A DNA stretch of 64,000 nt from Enterobacteriaceae bacterium B14 (GCA_000307305.1 DF158882.1:97450-161449); one strand, 5' to 3'. Counted from the first letter of the stretch, positions 19,920-29,386 are shown. Numbers and translations are program-made. Notes: generated by a model not told the origin, from the letters alone.

Positions 19920-22214
19920 ATGGTGTTACCAGAACCGGATATACAGCGTAGAGATAGGCAGCGTAGTCTAAAAGACAGAGCGGTACGCTATGCCGTTTCT
20001 TCTGGCGGAATGCTGGTTCTGTTAATGCTAATTGTTCTGTTTTTCTATCTTCTTTACACCGTGTTACCTCTCTTCCAATCACCTAAAATAGCCCCAACGA
20101 CCTCGTTTGAATTGGATAATGATCGCCCTGCATGGGCAGTGGGTTTCGGCCCTCAGCAGAAGAATCTCTGGCGGCTTGATAATACTGGCGCCGTGCAAAT
20201 TATCCCGTTGTCATCTCAGCCTGTGGAAATAACGGGTACTGTGCCTGAGCTGATTAATCGCTCTATTTCACGATTTCTGTGGCAACGGCGTGTGGTGCTT
20301 GAAGATCCAGATACGTTTGCAAAGACGGTTGGACCTCAACCGCTTTTGGCACTTTCGGGGAAATATACCGGGGTAACGTTGTTCGAGCTGAAGTTTGTCC
20401 CCGATATCGTAAAAGGCTCTACTCGCAATACGCATGACCTTAAACCTGTGCTGCATTTCCCTTATGGCAAAGCGCCGTTGATATTGAATTCACGCTATGA
20501 AGCGCTGAGTCAATTGGCGGTGGCAAGAACCCATAACAGGGTCGCGATGGCGGGGGTGACTACGGACAATCATGTTGTCACTGGGGTACTGCAAAATGGA
20601 GAACTAACCACAAGTACCGTATTTTCTGCCCCTGCGAATATTAACCAAATCTTGATTAGCCCAGATGCCCGTATCCTCTATTTATTATCGGGGCATGAAC
20701 TCTCGGTTTACGACCTACAGCGTATACAGCCTACGCTGCGTGAAACGGTCGATTTATGGCGCAAGACTGCGGCAGAACAAGTGATTTCAGAGCAAGAAAA
20801 CGTCGTTATCTCTTTTCTGGCGGGGGGAAGCTCGCTTATGGTGTCAGACTCGACAGGGAATATTACCCAGTGGTTTGATGTGCAAGAAAAGGGCGAATTT
20901 AAGTTAAAACCAATACGTTCATTTAAACCCTCACAGGGTACTCAGGGCACCGTTTTCTCTGAACCTCTGCGCAGAGTGTTCGCCAATATTAGCGATGAAG
21001 GTGTATTAGACCTGTTTTCATTAGCGGGTAGTGAAGCCCTACTTACTGAACAGATAGTGGGGAACTCGGGGATAAAAAACGCGATATTTTCCCCTTCTGG
21101 TGATGTGCTTCTGACCGAGAATACGAAAACCCTAAACCTTTATCATCTCGATAACCGTTACCCAGAAATCAGTTTGGGAGCGCTTTGGCAGAAGGTCTGG
21201 TATGAGAACTACCCTGAACCCGCCTATGTTTGGCAATCCACGTCTGGTAGTGATATGTATCAGCCTAAGCTCAGTCTGATACCTATCATATTAGGCACAT
21301 TGAAGGCCGCGCTGTACGGCATGATGTTCGCTATTCCTCTGGCCTTAGCGGGCGCAGTTTATACGGCCTGTTTTATGTCTGCTGGGTTACGCCGTTGGGT
21401 AAAACCTATGGTCGAGATGATGGGGGCGATGCCTACAGTAGTCATCGGTTTATTGGCAGGGCTATGGTTAGCTCCAGTGATTGAGAGGAACCTTGCTGCT
21501 ATTTTGAGTATGCCTGTTTTTGCTATTTTCATGGCGTTACTGACAGGTTGGATTAGCACGCACTGGCCTGAGCGCTGGAAGGGTGAACGTCTGAAAGTCT
21601 GGGTAAACGCGGGGGGTGACACGATTGCCCTCATCCTGACGCTTCTTATTGGCTTCTGGCTTCTATTTAATGTAATGCCTTATGTCGAACGCGGAATGTG
21701 GGGTAGTAGCCTGAGCGAACACCTTGGCATGAAGTACGATCGCAGCAACGGGGTCGTTATCGGGCTAGCGATGGGGTTTGCCTTAACGCCGATTATTTTT
21801 TCTCTCGCTGAAGATGCGCTATTTAGCGTGCCTGGTAGCCTAAGCCAAGGCTCTTATGCTCTGGGGGCATCGCGTTGGCAAACGGTGTGGCGGATTGTTT
21901 TACCAAGTGCGAGCTCGGGTATTTTTGCTGCATTAATGATCGGTTTTGGCCGTGCGATGGGTGAAACCATGATTGTATTGATGGCGAGTGGTAATACACC
22001 TTTAATGGACCTCAATCTGTTTCAAGGATTAAGGGCGCTCTCTGCCAATATTGCCGTTGAGTTGCCTGAAGCGCCGATGGGAAGTGAACACTACCGCGTG
22101 CTCTTCCTGATGGCTCTGGTCCTGTTCTTGTTTACCTTTGTCTTTAATTCACTGGCGGAGGCGGTGCGCCTACGATTACGTGCGCGTTATGCTGCAGAAG
22201 GGAGCTTGGGATGA
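19920..22214 (+). CDS. pstC: Phosphate ABC transporter permease PstC, large type
   Basis: Inner-membrane permease subunit, 764 aa, more than twice E. coli PstC (319). One N-terminal membrane helix (about 29-50) is followed by a periplasmic region of nearly 400 residues with WD-like blocks (NLWRLDNTGAVQIIPLS). The permease domain (about 465-755) has the EAA loop ALGASRWQTVWRIVLPSASSG, split here as one run of 21 only in meaning. This large PstC/PstA type accompanies phoBR-ppk-ppx in Vibrio. AGGATAGCTTT precedes the ATG, and its stop overlaps pstA. Confidence 0.9.
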   Translation: MVLPEPDIQRRDRQRSLKDRAVRYAVSSGGMLVLLMLIVLFFYLLYTVLPLFQSPKIAPTTSFELDNDRPAWAVGFGPQQKNLWRLDNTGAVQIIPLSSQPVEITGTVPELINRSISRFLWQRRVVLEDPDTFAKTVGPQPLLALSGKYTGVTLFELKFVPDIVKGSTRNTHDLKPVLHFPYGKAPLILNSRYEALSQLAVARTHNRVAMAGVTTDNHVVTGVLQNGELTTSTVFSAPANINQILISPDARILYLLSGHELSVYDLQRIQPTLRETVDLWRKTAAEQVISEQENVVISFLAGGSSLMVSDSTGNITQWFDVQEKGEFKLKPIRSFKPSQGTQGTVFSEPLRRVFANISDEGVLDLFSLAGSEALLTEQIVGNSGIKNAIFSPSGDVLLTENTKTLNLYHLDNRYPEISLGALWQKVWYENYPEPAYVWQSTSGSDMYQPKLSLIPIILGTLKAALYGMMFAIPLALAGAVYTACFMSAGLRRWVKPMVEMMGAMPTVVIGLLAGLWLAPVIERNLAAILSMPVFAIFMALLTGWISTHWPERWKGERLKVWVNAGGDTIALILTLLIGFWLLFNVMPYVERGMWGSSLSEHLGMKYDRSNGVVIGLAMGFALTPIIFSLAEDALFSVPGSLSQGSYALGASRWQTVWRIVLPSASSGIFAALMIGFGRAMGETMIVLMASGNTPLMDLNLFQGLRALSANIAVELPEAPMGSEHYRVLFLMALVLFLFTFVFNSLAEAVRLRLRARYAAEGSLG

Positions 22215-23806
22215 TGCGCTGGATAAAATCGGGTGCGCCTTGGATATGGCTGTGCTCCTGCGCGGTTAGCCTGAGTATGATCGCGTTAATTGGTGCGCTG
22301 TTGCTTTTGGTGGGGCAAGGTGTGCGCTATTTTTGGCCACATGATGTCTATCTGCTGACGTTGACTGACAACACGCAAGTTATTGGTGAAATCTATAGCC
22401 GCAAGACGATCAACACTGGAGAGTCTCAGACACCCACGCAGAGTTTATTAATTAAGCACGGCAATAGAGAAATTGAGATGCGAGACTTCCGCACCCTTGA
22501 TGCGACGGCGGTGTTAAAGGAAGAGGCTCTGGATGATCTGATCGTTTTGGAGCGAAAGCGCAACGGCAACGCCTATGGTTTTTTGGTCGGTTTGCTAGAG
22601 AATGGGCAACTTATTCATGGCAATGATATACAACTGGCACTAAAAGAGCGTATCCAGCGCATTACAACCATCAATGCGAAGATCCACAGTCTGCAAAAGG
22701 TGGAAATAGGGCATATTAACCATCAATTGACGCAGTTGGAGCGCAGTCGAAAATCATTATCAGAGACCAGCAAAGATTACTCTCGTACGATTGCAGAGCA
22801 GGCCAAACTCACCGAGAAATCCCAGGAATACAATCAGCAATTGCTTACCCTTCGTGCCTCACTCTCTCGCGATACGTTAATGCTGCGTGACATGCACCAG
22901 CGGACATATTCGTTACCGTTAAGCGATATTGTGGATGCGTGGCAGCCTAACAGCATGAACATTTTCGAGAAAAGCTGGCAGTTTTGCTTGCAGGTATGGA
23001 AATTTCTCTCTGATTCTCCTCGTGAAGGCAATACGGAAGGGGGCGTTTTCCCCGCGATTTTCGGCACGGTTCTCATGGTGCTTCTCATGTCGGTTATCGT
23101 TATGCCACTGGGGGTGATTGCTGCCATTTATCTGCATGAGTATGCGGGCAATAGCTTGTTAACTCGGCTGATTCGTATTGCTGTAGTGAATTTGGCGGGG
23201 GTGCCATCCATTGTTTATGGTGTGTTTGGGCTAGGTTTTTTCGTGTATATGATTGGTGGTTCTATCGATCAGCTTTTTTATTCCGATATGTTGCCTAGCC
23301 CGACGTTTGGCTCGCCCGGTGTACTCTGGTCTGCGCTCACGCTAGCACTACTAACATTGCCTGTTGTAATCGTTACTACAGAAGAAGGGTTGTCAAAAAT
23401 ACCCAGTTTATTACGTAATGGTTCGATGGCTCTGGGGGCGACTAAAGCAGAAACGCTCCGGCGCATTATTTTGCCGATGGCGGTGCCAGCTATGATGACA
23501 GGGCTTATTCTCTCTATTGCCAGAGCGGCGGGTGAAACTGCGCCGCTAATGTTAGTGGGGGTGGTGAAATCGGCACCAGTATTACCTATTGATGGCATTT
23601 TCCCTTATTTGCATCTAGAGAGAAAATTTATGCACCTTGGCTTTGAAATTTATGACATGGCTTTTCAAAGCCCCAATGTTGAGGCTGCTCGTCCGTTAGT
23701 ATTCGCAACGGCGTTGCTTCTCGTGGTGGTCGTATTAGGGTTAAATCTTACTGCAATGGTGATCCGCCACCGTCTGCGGGAGAAATATAAAATGATGTCG
23801 CTGTAA
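22211..23806 (+). CDS. pstA: Phosphate ABC transporter permease PstA, large type
   Basis: Second permease subunit, 531 aa (E. coli PstA 296). An N-terminal membrane helix (about 13-38) is followed by a periplasmic region with a predicted coiled coil (about 150-225, rich in Leu, Gln, Ser and Lys). The C-terminal permease domain (about 285-520) includes the coupling loop GSMALGATKAETLRRIILP. It overlaps pstC by four bases (ATGA), indicating coupled translation. With PstC and PstB it forms the membrane part of the transporter; the binding protein is likely the one at 8055. Confidence 0.9.
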   Translation: MMRWIKSGAPWIWLCSCAVSLSMIALIGALLLLVGQGVRYFWPHDVYLLTLTDNTQVIGEIYSRKTINTGESQTPTQSLLIKHGNREIEMRDFRTLDATAVLKEEALDDLIVLERKRNGNAYGFLVGLLENGQLIHGNDIQLALKERIQRITTINAKIHSLQKVEIGHINHQLTQLERSRKSLSETSKDYSRTIAEQAKLTEKSQEYNQQLLTLRASLSRDTLMLRDMHQRTYSLPLSDIVDAWQPNSMNIFEKSWQFCLQVWKFLSDSPREGNTEGGVFPAIFGTVLMVLLMSVIVMPLGVIAAIYLHEYAGNSLLTRLIRIAVVNLAGVPSIVYGVFGLGFFVYMIGGSIDQLFYSDMLPSPTFGSPGVLWSALTLALLTLPVVIVTTEEGLSKIPSLLRNGSMALGATKAETLRRIILPMAVPAMMTGLILSIARAAGETAPLMLVGVVKSAPVLPIDGIFPYLHLERKFMHLGFEIYDMAFQSPNVEAARPLVFATALLLVVVVLGLNLTAMVIRHRLREKYKMMSL

Positions 23807-23833
23807 TGCGCATAGCCAAAGGAATAAGACGTC

Positions 23834-24634
23834 ATGCAGCAACAAAATAAGCACTTTGATTTCACAGAGTACGGAGAAGGGGCAAGAGCGATTGAGTTGG
23901 AAAACTTTAATCTCTTTTATGGTGAGAAACAGGCGCTATTTGATATCACTATTCAGATCCCTAAACACCATATTACGGCGTTGATTGGTCCTTCTGGCTG
24001 TGGCAAATCGACGTTATTAAGAAGCATTAATCGCATGAATGAGCTGGTGGCGATATGCCGTAGTGAAGGGCGTATTTTGCTTGATGGTGAAGATATCCAG
24101 ACACCGCTCACGGATGTGACGGCATTAAGGCGCCGGATTGGTATGGTGTTTCAGCGCCCAAACCCGTTCCCGATGTCGATTTATGAAAATGTGGTGTATG
24201 GCCTGCGGTTGCAGGGGATGAGGGATAAACGCAAGTTAGATATCGCAGTAGAAGAGGCTTTGCGTTTGACGGCACTGTGGCATGAGGTAAAAGATCGCCT
24301 GAAAGAGAGCGCCTTTGCTCTTTCGGTGGGCCAGCAGCAGCGCCTAGTGATTGCTCGCGCGATTGCTATCGAGCCAGAGATTCTACTGTTAGATGAACCC
24401 ACATCTGCGCTTGACCCCATCGCAACCCTGACAATTGAAGAGCTGATCTCAGAATTGAAGCAGCGCTACACAGTGATATTAGTCACCCACAATATGCAGC
24501 AGGCGGCAAGAGTCTCCGATTTTACGGCGTTTATGCATCAAGGGTGTTTAATTGAGTTTGCGAAGACGGACGATCTCTTTACTGCACCACGGATGAAGCG
24601 GACAGAGGATTATATTAGTGGGCGTTATGGGTGA
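23834..24634 (+). CDS. pstB: Phosphate ABC transporter ATPase PstB
   Basis: ATPase energising phosphate import, 266 aa. Walker A is GPSGCGKST (residues 52-60), followed by a Q-loop ([10 protein letters not shown]), Walker B with catalytic Glu ([13 protein letters not shown]), and the H-loop LVTHNMQQA. The ABC signature reads LSVGQQQRL: Val165 (codon GTG) stands where LSGGQ transporters have the first Gly. Whether activity is reduced cannot be told from sequence. It lies 27 bp after pstA with AAGGA upstream, and a strong terminator follows. Confidence 0.93.
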   Translation: MQQQNKHFDFTEYGEGARAIELENFNLFYGEKQALFDITIQIPKHHITALIGPSGCGKSTLLRSINRMNELVAICRSEGRILLDGEDIQTPLTDVTALRRRIGMVFQRPNPFPMSIYENVVYGLRLQGMRDKRKLDIAVEEALRLTALWHEVKDRLKESAFALSVGQQQRLVIARAIAIEPEILLLDEPTSALDPIATLTIEELISELKQRYTVILVTHNMQQAARVSDFTAFMHQGCLIEFAKTDDLFTAPRMKRTEDYISGRYG

Positions 24635-24652
24635 GTTTTGTTCAATAGTTTA

Positions 24653-24701
24653 ATGACGTCATGAATGTAAAAGCTATAACAACATCATGACTTCATTTTT
24701 T
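24653..24701 (+). terminator. Terminator of the pstCAB operon
   Basis: A long stem (ATGACGTCATGA-TGT pairing with ACATCATGACTTCAT, one mismatch and one bulge) is followed by TTTTT. It starts 19 bp after the pstB stop. The ATGACGTCAT palindrome inside it could also act as an operator for the hic genes just downstream. Confidence 0.7.
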
Positions 24702-24725
24702 AACTTCATTGAGCAAGGATGCACA

Positions 24726-24980
24726 ATGAGAAAAAAGCAATTGGAGACACTAAAACGCATATTTACTAAGCCTCCAGGATCGAGTGTTTAGTGGTCAGAT
24801 ATTGAATCGTTGATTGTTTCATTGGGGGGAGAAGTTAAAGAGGGAAGTGGTTTTCGTGTTAGGTTTTTGCTAAACGGTAGTATTGCGTGATTTCACCGTC
24901 CTCATCCTTCCCCAGATACAGATAAAGGCGCATTAGTTAGTTTACGAGAGTGGTTAGAAAATATAGGAGTGAAACCATGA
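24726..24980 (+). pseudogene. hicA: HicA-family toxin, two internal stops
   Basis: The 84-codon frame reads as a HicA-type mRNA interferase: the WSDIESLIVSLGGEV segment, the FHRPHPSPDTDKGALVS block with its conserved His, and the LREWLENIGVKP end. It is interrupted by TAG at codon 22 (24789-24791) and TGA at codon 55 (24888-24890). No frameshift is needed to restore the rest. Both lesions are single-base-type changes, so the toxin is probably dead unless read through. The final TGA overlaps the hicB ATG (ATGA), the usual hicAB arrangement. Confidence 0.85.
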
Positions 24981-25336
24981 AAAAGATTAGCGGTGTAAAC
25001 ACAATGGATGTCGATGGGCATCCGGCTATCATCGCATATGTTCCTGAACTGGGAATGTTTCGTGGTAAGTTTTTGGGATTATCAGCCTACGGTGATTTCA
25101 TGGCTGATAGTATTCAAGGGCTGCAAAAAGAAGGTAAGATTTCTCTGGTTGAGTATCTAGAAGACTGTAAGGAAAACGGTATAGAACCCTACGCAGGAGA
25201 TAGAATAAAAACGTTTACATTACGTTATCCTGAAACGTTTGGTGAGCGCTTGGCAGCGGCACAATTAGCGATTAATCAACCATCACTGAATGCATTTGTT
25301 ATTGATGCATTAGAAGAAAAACTCAATAGAATTTAA
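24977..25336 (+). CDS. hicB: HicB-family antitoxin
   Basis: 119-aa antitoxin partner. The N-terminal partial RNase H-like domain shows MFRGKFLGLSAYGDFMADS and LVEYLEDCKENGIEP. The C-terminal ribbon-helix-helix-like DNA-binding part includes TLRYPETFGERLAAAQLAIN and LNAFVIDALEEKL. The ATG at 24977 overlaps the broken hicA; the frame continues nine codons further upstream inside hicA, but the overlap start is standard. The gene is intact although its toxin is not, so it is an orphan antitoxin that may still repress its own promoter. Confidence 0.85.
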   Translation: MKKISGVNTMDVDGHPAIIAYVPELGMFRGKFLGLSAYGDFMADSIQGLQKEGKISLVEYLEDCKENGIEPYAGDRIKTFTLRYPETFGERLAAAQLAINQPSLNAFVIDALEEKLNRI

Positions 25337-25355
25337 ATAATCCAATCTCTGATTT

Positions 25356-25388
25356 CTAAAGCGCCTCAGATAGACAGAGGCGCTTTAG
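25356..25388. terminator. Bidirectional terminator hicB/purN
   Basis: CTAAAGCGCCTC and GAGGCGCTTTAG form a perfect 12-bp stem around a 9-base loop between the convergent hicB and purN genes. The stem ends in A/T-rich pairs; only short T runs follow. Confidence 0.75.
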
Positions 25389-25407
25389 TGTAACGTATCA
25401 GAAAAAA

Positions 25408-26052
25408 TCAATCCGCAGCATAACCCTGTTCTGGTAGCCGTTGACCATCTAACCATGCAGCGTTATCCCGCATTGCCAGACGGCCTTCAACAAACCACCC
25501 AACGACCAGCGGATAGATGTTGTGCTCCTGTACCTGAACACGCTCAGTGACATCCTCTTCTTCATCTTGCGGGAAGATAGGCACTTTCGCCTGCAAAATG
25601 ACTGGGCCGCCGTCTAACTCTTCGGTAACGAAGTGCACGGATGTACCGTGTTCACTATCACCGTTGGCAATGGCTTGGCGATGAGTATGCAAACCGGGAT
25701 ATTTCGGTAGCAGAGACGGGTGAATATTTAGCAACTTGCCAGCAAAGTGCTGCACAAATGCGGGGCTGAGAATGCGCATATAGCCCGCAAGTACAACTAA
25801 ATCTGGCTGGAAGCTATCTATCTCATTGGCAAGTGCAGCATCAAAGGCATCTCGGTCTGCGAAATCGGCTGGGTTGAGGGATCTGGCTGCGATACCTGCA
25901 TTTCTCGCCCTTTCTAGGCCATAAGCATCAGCCTTGTTACTGAAAACGGCACAGATTTGCCCCTGAATGCGGTGGCTGTCTGACTGACAGGCATCGATTA
26001 AAGCCTGAAGGTTGGAGCCCTGACCGGACACCAACACGACGATACGTTTCAT
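25408..26052 (-). CDS. purN: Phosphoribosylglycinamide formyltransferase PurN
   Basis: Transfers formyl from 10-formyl-THF to GAR, step 3 of purine synthesis; 214 aa (E. coli 212). The phosphate loop is SGQGSNLQ (residues 9-16). The catalytic region has NIHPSLLPKYPGLH with His108-type catalysis, and the EELDGG segment carries the catalytic Asp. Its ATG is directly adjacent to the purM stop, so the pair is an operon as in E. coli. Confidence 0.97.
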   Translation of the reverse strand: MKRIVVLVSGQGSNLQALIDACQSDSHRIQGQICAVFSNKADAYGLERARNAGIAARSLNPADFADRDAFDAALANEIDSFQPDLVVLAGYMRILSPAFVQHFAGKLLNIHPSLLPKYPGLHTHRQAIANGDSEHGTSVHFVTEELDGGPVILQAKVPIFPQDEEEDVTERVQVQEHNIYPLVVGWFVEGRLAMRDNAAWLDGQRLPEQGYAAD

Positions 26053-27090
26053 TTAGTTTATGACCACGCGTTGATCGGAAGACGATGCTTTTATCATACC
26101 GATCTTCCACGCTTTTTCACCTGCGCCGTTCAATAGCTCAATTGCGCTATCTGCTTTATCTGCTGGCAGGGCAACAACCATGCCGACACCACAGTTAAAG
26201 GTACGGTACATTTCGTGACGGCTTACATTGCCTGCATTTTGCAGCCAATTAAAGACCGCAGGCCATTGCCAGCTTGATTCGTCGATGACCGCCTGAGTGC
26301 CTTCTGGCAGAACGCGAGGAATATTCTCCCAGAAGCCACCGCCAGTCAGATGGGCGATAGCGTGAATATCCGATGCTGCAATTAGCGCGAGAATGGATTT
26401 CACGTAAATTTTGGTTGGTGCTAGCAGATGGTCGGCAAGCGGTTTGCCTTCTAACTGGGTTGTAAGCGGGTCAGTTTTGCTGACTTCTAGAACCTTACGA
26501 ACCAGTGAGTAACCGTTAGAGTGCGGGCCGCTAGCGGCTAATGCGATAAGAACATCACCATCGGCTACCTTGCTGCCATCAATAATTTCTGACTTCTCGA
26601 CCACGCCTACGCAGAACCCAGCAACATCGTAGTCGTCACCGTGGTACATGCCTGGCATCTCGGCGGTTTCGCCACCGACGAGCGCACAGCCGGACTGTTT
26701 ACAGCCTTCGGCGATACCGGTAATCACGCTGGCAGCAGTGTCAACATCTAGCTTGCCTGTTGCGTAGTAATCGAGGAAGAAAAGTGGCTCTGCACCTTGT
26801 ACAACCAGATCGTTTACGCACATGGCAACCAGATCGATACCGATGGTGTCATGACGTTTTAGGTCCATCGCTAAGCGTAACTTTGTGCCTACGCCGTCGG
26901 TGCCAGAGACTAAAATGGGTTCACGATACTTCTGCGGTAGGGCGCACAGTGCGCCAAAGCCACCCAATCCACCCATGACTTCTGGGCGGCGAGTCTCTTT
27001 TACTACGCCTTTAATTCGTTCAACCAAATGGTTGCCAGCATCAATATCGACACCTGCGTCTTTATAGCTCAGAGATGTTTTGTCGGTCAC
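26053..27090 (-). CDS. purM: Phosphoribosylformylglycinamidine cyclo-ligase PurM
   Basis: Makes AIR from FGAM, step 5 of purine synthesis; 345 aa, the E. coli length. The sequence is nearly identical to E. coli, including the [19 protein letters not shown] and [20 protein letters not shown] regions of the ATP-grasp-like fold. The start is GTG at 27090 ([20 protein letters not shown]), preceded by GTGGGGATTTCGCA. An in-frame ATG 45 bases upstream gives an N-terminal extension absent from the family. A PurR box is 58 bp upstream. Confidence 0.97.
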   Translation of the reverse strand: MTDKTSLSYKDAGVDIDAGNHLVERIKGVVKETRRPEVMGGLGGFGALCALPQKYREPILVSGTDGVGTKLRLAMDLKRHDTIGIDLVAMCVNDLVVQGAEPLFFLDYYATGKLDVDTAASVITGIAEGCKQSGCALVGGETAEMPGMYHGDDYDVAGFCVGVVEKSEIIDGSKVADGDVLIALAASGPHSNGYSLVRKVLEVSKTDPLTTQLEGKPLADHLLAPTKIYVKSILALIAASDIHAIAHLTGGGFWENIPRVLPEGTQAVIDESSWQWPAVFNWLQNAGNVSRHEMYRTFNCGVGMVVALPADKADSAIELLNGAGEKAWKIGMIKASSSDQRVVIN

Positions 27091-27147
27091 TGCGAAATCC
27101 CCACGGCGGTTGCGGTTTGAAGAAAAACGGGGCAATTCTAACAGTCA

Positions 27148-27163
27148 AAGCAAACGTTTGCGA
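27148..27163. promoter_or_regulatory. PurR box
   Basis: AAGCAAACGTTTGCGA matches the PurR operator ACGCAAACGTTTGCGT at 14 of 16 positions and is palindromic around ACGT. It lies between purM and upp, where the purMN promoter is expected, predicting repression when hypoxanthine or guanine is abundant. Confidence 0.85.
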
Positions 27164-27285
27164 GCGCCTTATACAACGGAGTTTGTTTTTGCGCTCGGGC
27201 GTTTATTTCTGGTTGTTCTAAAATAAGAAGCACAATCTGCTGATCTGGATCAGCATTTTCTTGCTCAATCGAAAAGAAATAGAGT

Positions 27286-27291
27286 TATAAT
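27286..27291 (+). promoter_or_regulatory. Candidate -10 of upp
   Basis: TATAAT lies 44 bp before the upp ATG. A possible -35 (TTGCTC, 27261-27266) is 19 bp upstream, longer than the ideal 17, so the pairing is tentative. Confidence 0.45.
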
Positions 27292-27334
27292 CTCGCGATT
27301 TTTTTGGTTCCAATCGCCGAATAGGAGAGAAAGG

Positions 27335-27961
27335 ATGAAGGTCGTAGAAGTCAAACACCCGCTGGTGAAACATAAACTGGGGCTGATGCGTGAGCATGAT
27401 ATCAGTACTAAACGTTTTCGTGAGCTAGCCTCAGAAGTGGGGAGTTTGCTGACCTACGAAGCGACTGCCGATCTGGAAACAGAAAAAGTCACCGTAGAAG
27501 GGTGGTGCGGACCGGTAGACGTTGAGCAGATTAAAGGTAAAAAAATTACCGTGGTGCCAATTTTGCGCGCGGGACTGGGGATGATGGAAGGTGTGCTTGA
27601 GCACATTCCAAGTGCACGTATAAGTGTCGTTGGCGTTTATCGTGATGAAGAGACGCTTGAGCCGGTACCTTACTTCCAAAAGTTGGTATCGAATATCGAA
27701 GAGCGTATGGCATTAGTGGTTGACCCAATGCTGGCAACGGGTGGCTCTATGATTGCCACTATCGACTTGCTGAAGAAAGCAGGTTGCCGTTCGATTAAGG
27801 TGTTGGTGCTAGTTGCTGCCCCTGAAGGGCTGGCGGCACTGGAAAAAGCACACCCTGATATTGAGCTTTATACCGCATCGGTAGACCAGCGCTTGAATGA
27901 ACATGGGTACATCATGCCGGGCCTCGGTGATGCAGGCGATAAGATATTTGGTACGAAATAA
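27335..27961 (+). CDS. upp: Uracil phosphoribosyltransferase Upp
   Basis: Converts uracil and PRPP to UMP; 208 aa, the E. coli length. The PRPP loop is [19 protein letters not shown], and the C-terminal uracil-binding end is [18 protein letters not shown] good ribosome site (AGGAGAGAAAGG) precedes the ATG. It is divergent from purM and cotranscribed, at least partly, with uraA, with a hairpin terminator between them. Confidence 0.98.
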   Translation: MKVVEVKHPLVKHKLGLMREHDISTKRFRELASEVGSLLTYEATADLETEKVTVEGWCGPVDVEQIKGKKITVVPILRAGLGMMEGVLEHIPSARISVVGVYRDEETLEPVPYFQKLVSNIEERMALVVDPMLATGGSMIATIDLLKKAGCRSIKVLVLVAAPEGLAALEKAHPDIELYTASVDQRLNEHGYIMPGLGDAGDKIFGTK

Positions 27962-27965
27962 ATAG

Positions 27966-27988
27966 AAGCCGGCTAAGCCGGCTTTTTT
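27966..27988 (+). terminator. Terminator after upp
   Basis: AAGCCGGC, loop TAA, GCCGGCTT, then TTTT. The stem is 8 bp and perfect, five bases after the upp stop. Read-through into uraA is likely partial. A second smaller stem (GCTGTCT/AGACAGC, 28003-28019) follows in the uraA leader. Confidence 0.85.
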
Positions 27989-28077
27989 ATGGCTAGAAAA
28001 TAGCTGTCTCAAAGACAGCGCTCTTAAAAACAGTGTTCTTAAAAATATCGATATAAAAATCTTGAGAGGTTAGAGAC

Positions 28078-29376
28078 ATGACTCGTCGTGCGATTGGAGT
28101 AAGTGAGCGCCCGCCATTACTACAGACGATTCCATTAAGCGTTCAGCATCTGTTTGCCATGTTTGGTTCTACTGTTTTAGTGCCTATCATGTTTGGTATC
28201 AACCCAGCGACAGTGCTGCTGTTTAACGGTATCGGTACTCTGCTTTATCTCTTCATCTGTAAAGGCAAAATTCCCGCTTATTTGGGTTCGAGCTTTGCGT
28301 TTATCTCCCCCGTTTTATTGTTGATTGGCATGAAAGGGATGGGATATGAGTCTGCATTGGGCGGGTTCATCATGTGTGGCGTGTTGTTCTGCTTAGTCGG
28401 CTTAATTGTGCGGGTAGCAGGAACAGGCTGGATCGATGTGATGTTTCCACCGGCTGCGATGGGGGCAATTGTTGCGGTAATTGGCCTTGAGTTGGCCGGT
28501 GTTGCTGCAGGCATGGCGGGCTTATTGCCTGCGGAGGGCGCATCACCAGATACGACAACTATCACTATCTCTTTAGTGACGCTCTCAGTCACCGTGCTGG
28601 GCGCAGTTCTGTTTCGCGGTTTTCTAGCCATTATTCCTATTTTGATTGGTTTATTGGTTGGTTATGCCTTTGCGTTCTATATGGGGATTGTCGACCTTAC
28701 ACCTATTCGTGAAGCACATTGGTTTGCTCTGCCAACGTTTTATAAGCCTCGCTTCGAATGGTTTGCCATTCTGACGGTTTTACCCGCGGCGCTGGTGGTT
28801 ATTGCTGAACACGTAGGGCATTTGGTCGTTACAGCAAATATCGTGAAGAAAGATCTGGTTCGCGATCCTGGTCTGCATCGCTCCATGTTTGCTAACGGTC
28901 TCTCTACGGTTATTTCTGGTTTCTTTGGTTCAACGCCAAACACTACCTACGGAGAAAATATTGGCGTAATGGCGATCACCCGTGTTTACAGTACTTGGGT
29001 GATTGGTGGTGCGGCGATACTGGCTATCTTGCTGTCATGCATTGGTAAGCTGGCTGCGGTGATTCAGGCTGTGCCGACGCCAGTGATGGGCGGCGTATCT
29101 CTGTTGCTGTATGGCATTATTGGTGCTTCTGGTATCCGCGTTCTGATCGAATCTAAAGTTGATTACAACAAAGCGCAGAATCTGATTCTGACCTCGGTGA
29201 TTTTAATCATTGGTGTCAGCGGTGCCAAAATTCACCTTGGTGCTGCCGAGCTAAAAGGTATGGCGCTTGCCACTATCGTAGGTATCGGCATGAGTTTGCT
29301 GTTTAAAGCCATTAGCATGATTCGTGGTGAAGAAACGGTTATTGATGAGCCGGAAGAAGAAAGTAAGACGCATTAA
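28078..29376 (+). CDS. uraA: Uracil:proton symporter UraA
   Basis: NCS2-family permease importing uracil; 432 aa (E. coli 429) with about 14 hydrophobic segments. Family motifs include VLVPIMFGINPATVLLFNGIG, here cited in part, the substrate-region VVIAEHVGHLVVTANIVKKD with a conserved Glu and His, and GFFGSTPNTTYGENIG. It acts with Upp in uracil salvage. The start ATG at 28078 follows GAGAGGTTAGAGAC. Confidence 0.97.
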   Translation: MTRRAIGVSERPPLLQTIPLSVQHLFAMFGSTVLVPIMFGINPATVLLFNGIGTLLYLFICKGKIPAYLGSSFAFISPVLLLIGMKGMGYESALGGFIMCGVLFCLVGLIVRVAGTGWIDVMFPPAAMGAIVAVIGLELAGVAAGMAGLLPAEGASPDTTTITISLVTLSVTVLGAVLFRGFLAIIPILIGLLVGYAFAFYMGIVDLTPIREAHWFALPTFYKPRFEWFAILTVLPAALVVIAEHVGHLVVTANIVKKDLVRDPGLHRSMFANGLSTVISGFFGSTPNTTYGENIGVMAITRVYSTWVIGGAAILAILLSCIGKLAAVIQAVPTPVMGGVSLLLYGIIGASGIRVLIESKVDYNKAQNLILTSVILIIGVSGAKIHLGAAELKGMALATIVGIGMSLLFKAISMIRGEETVIDEPEEESKTH

Positions 29377-29386
29377 TGGACTTGAC

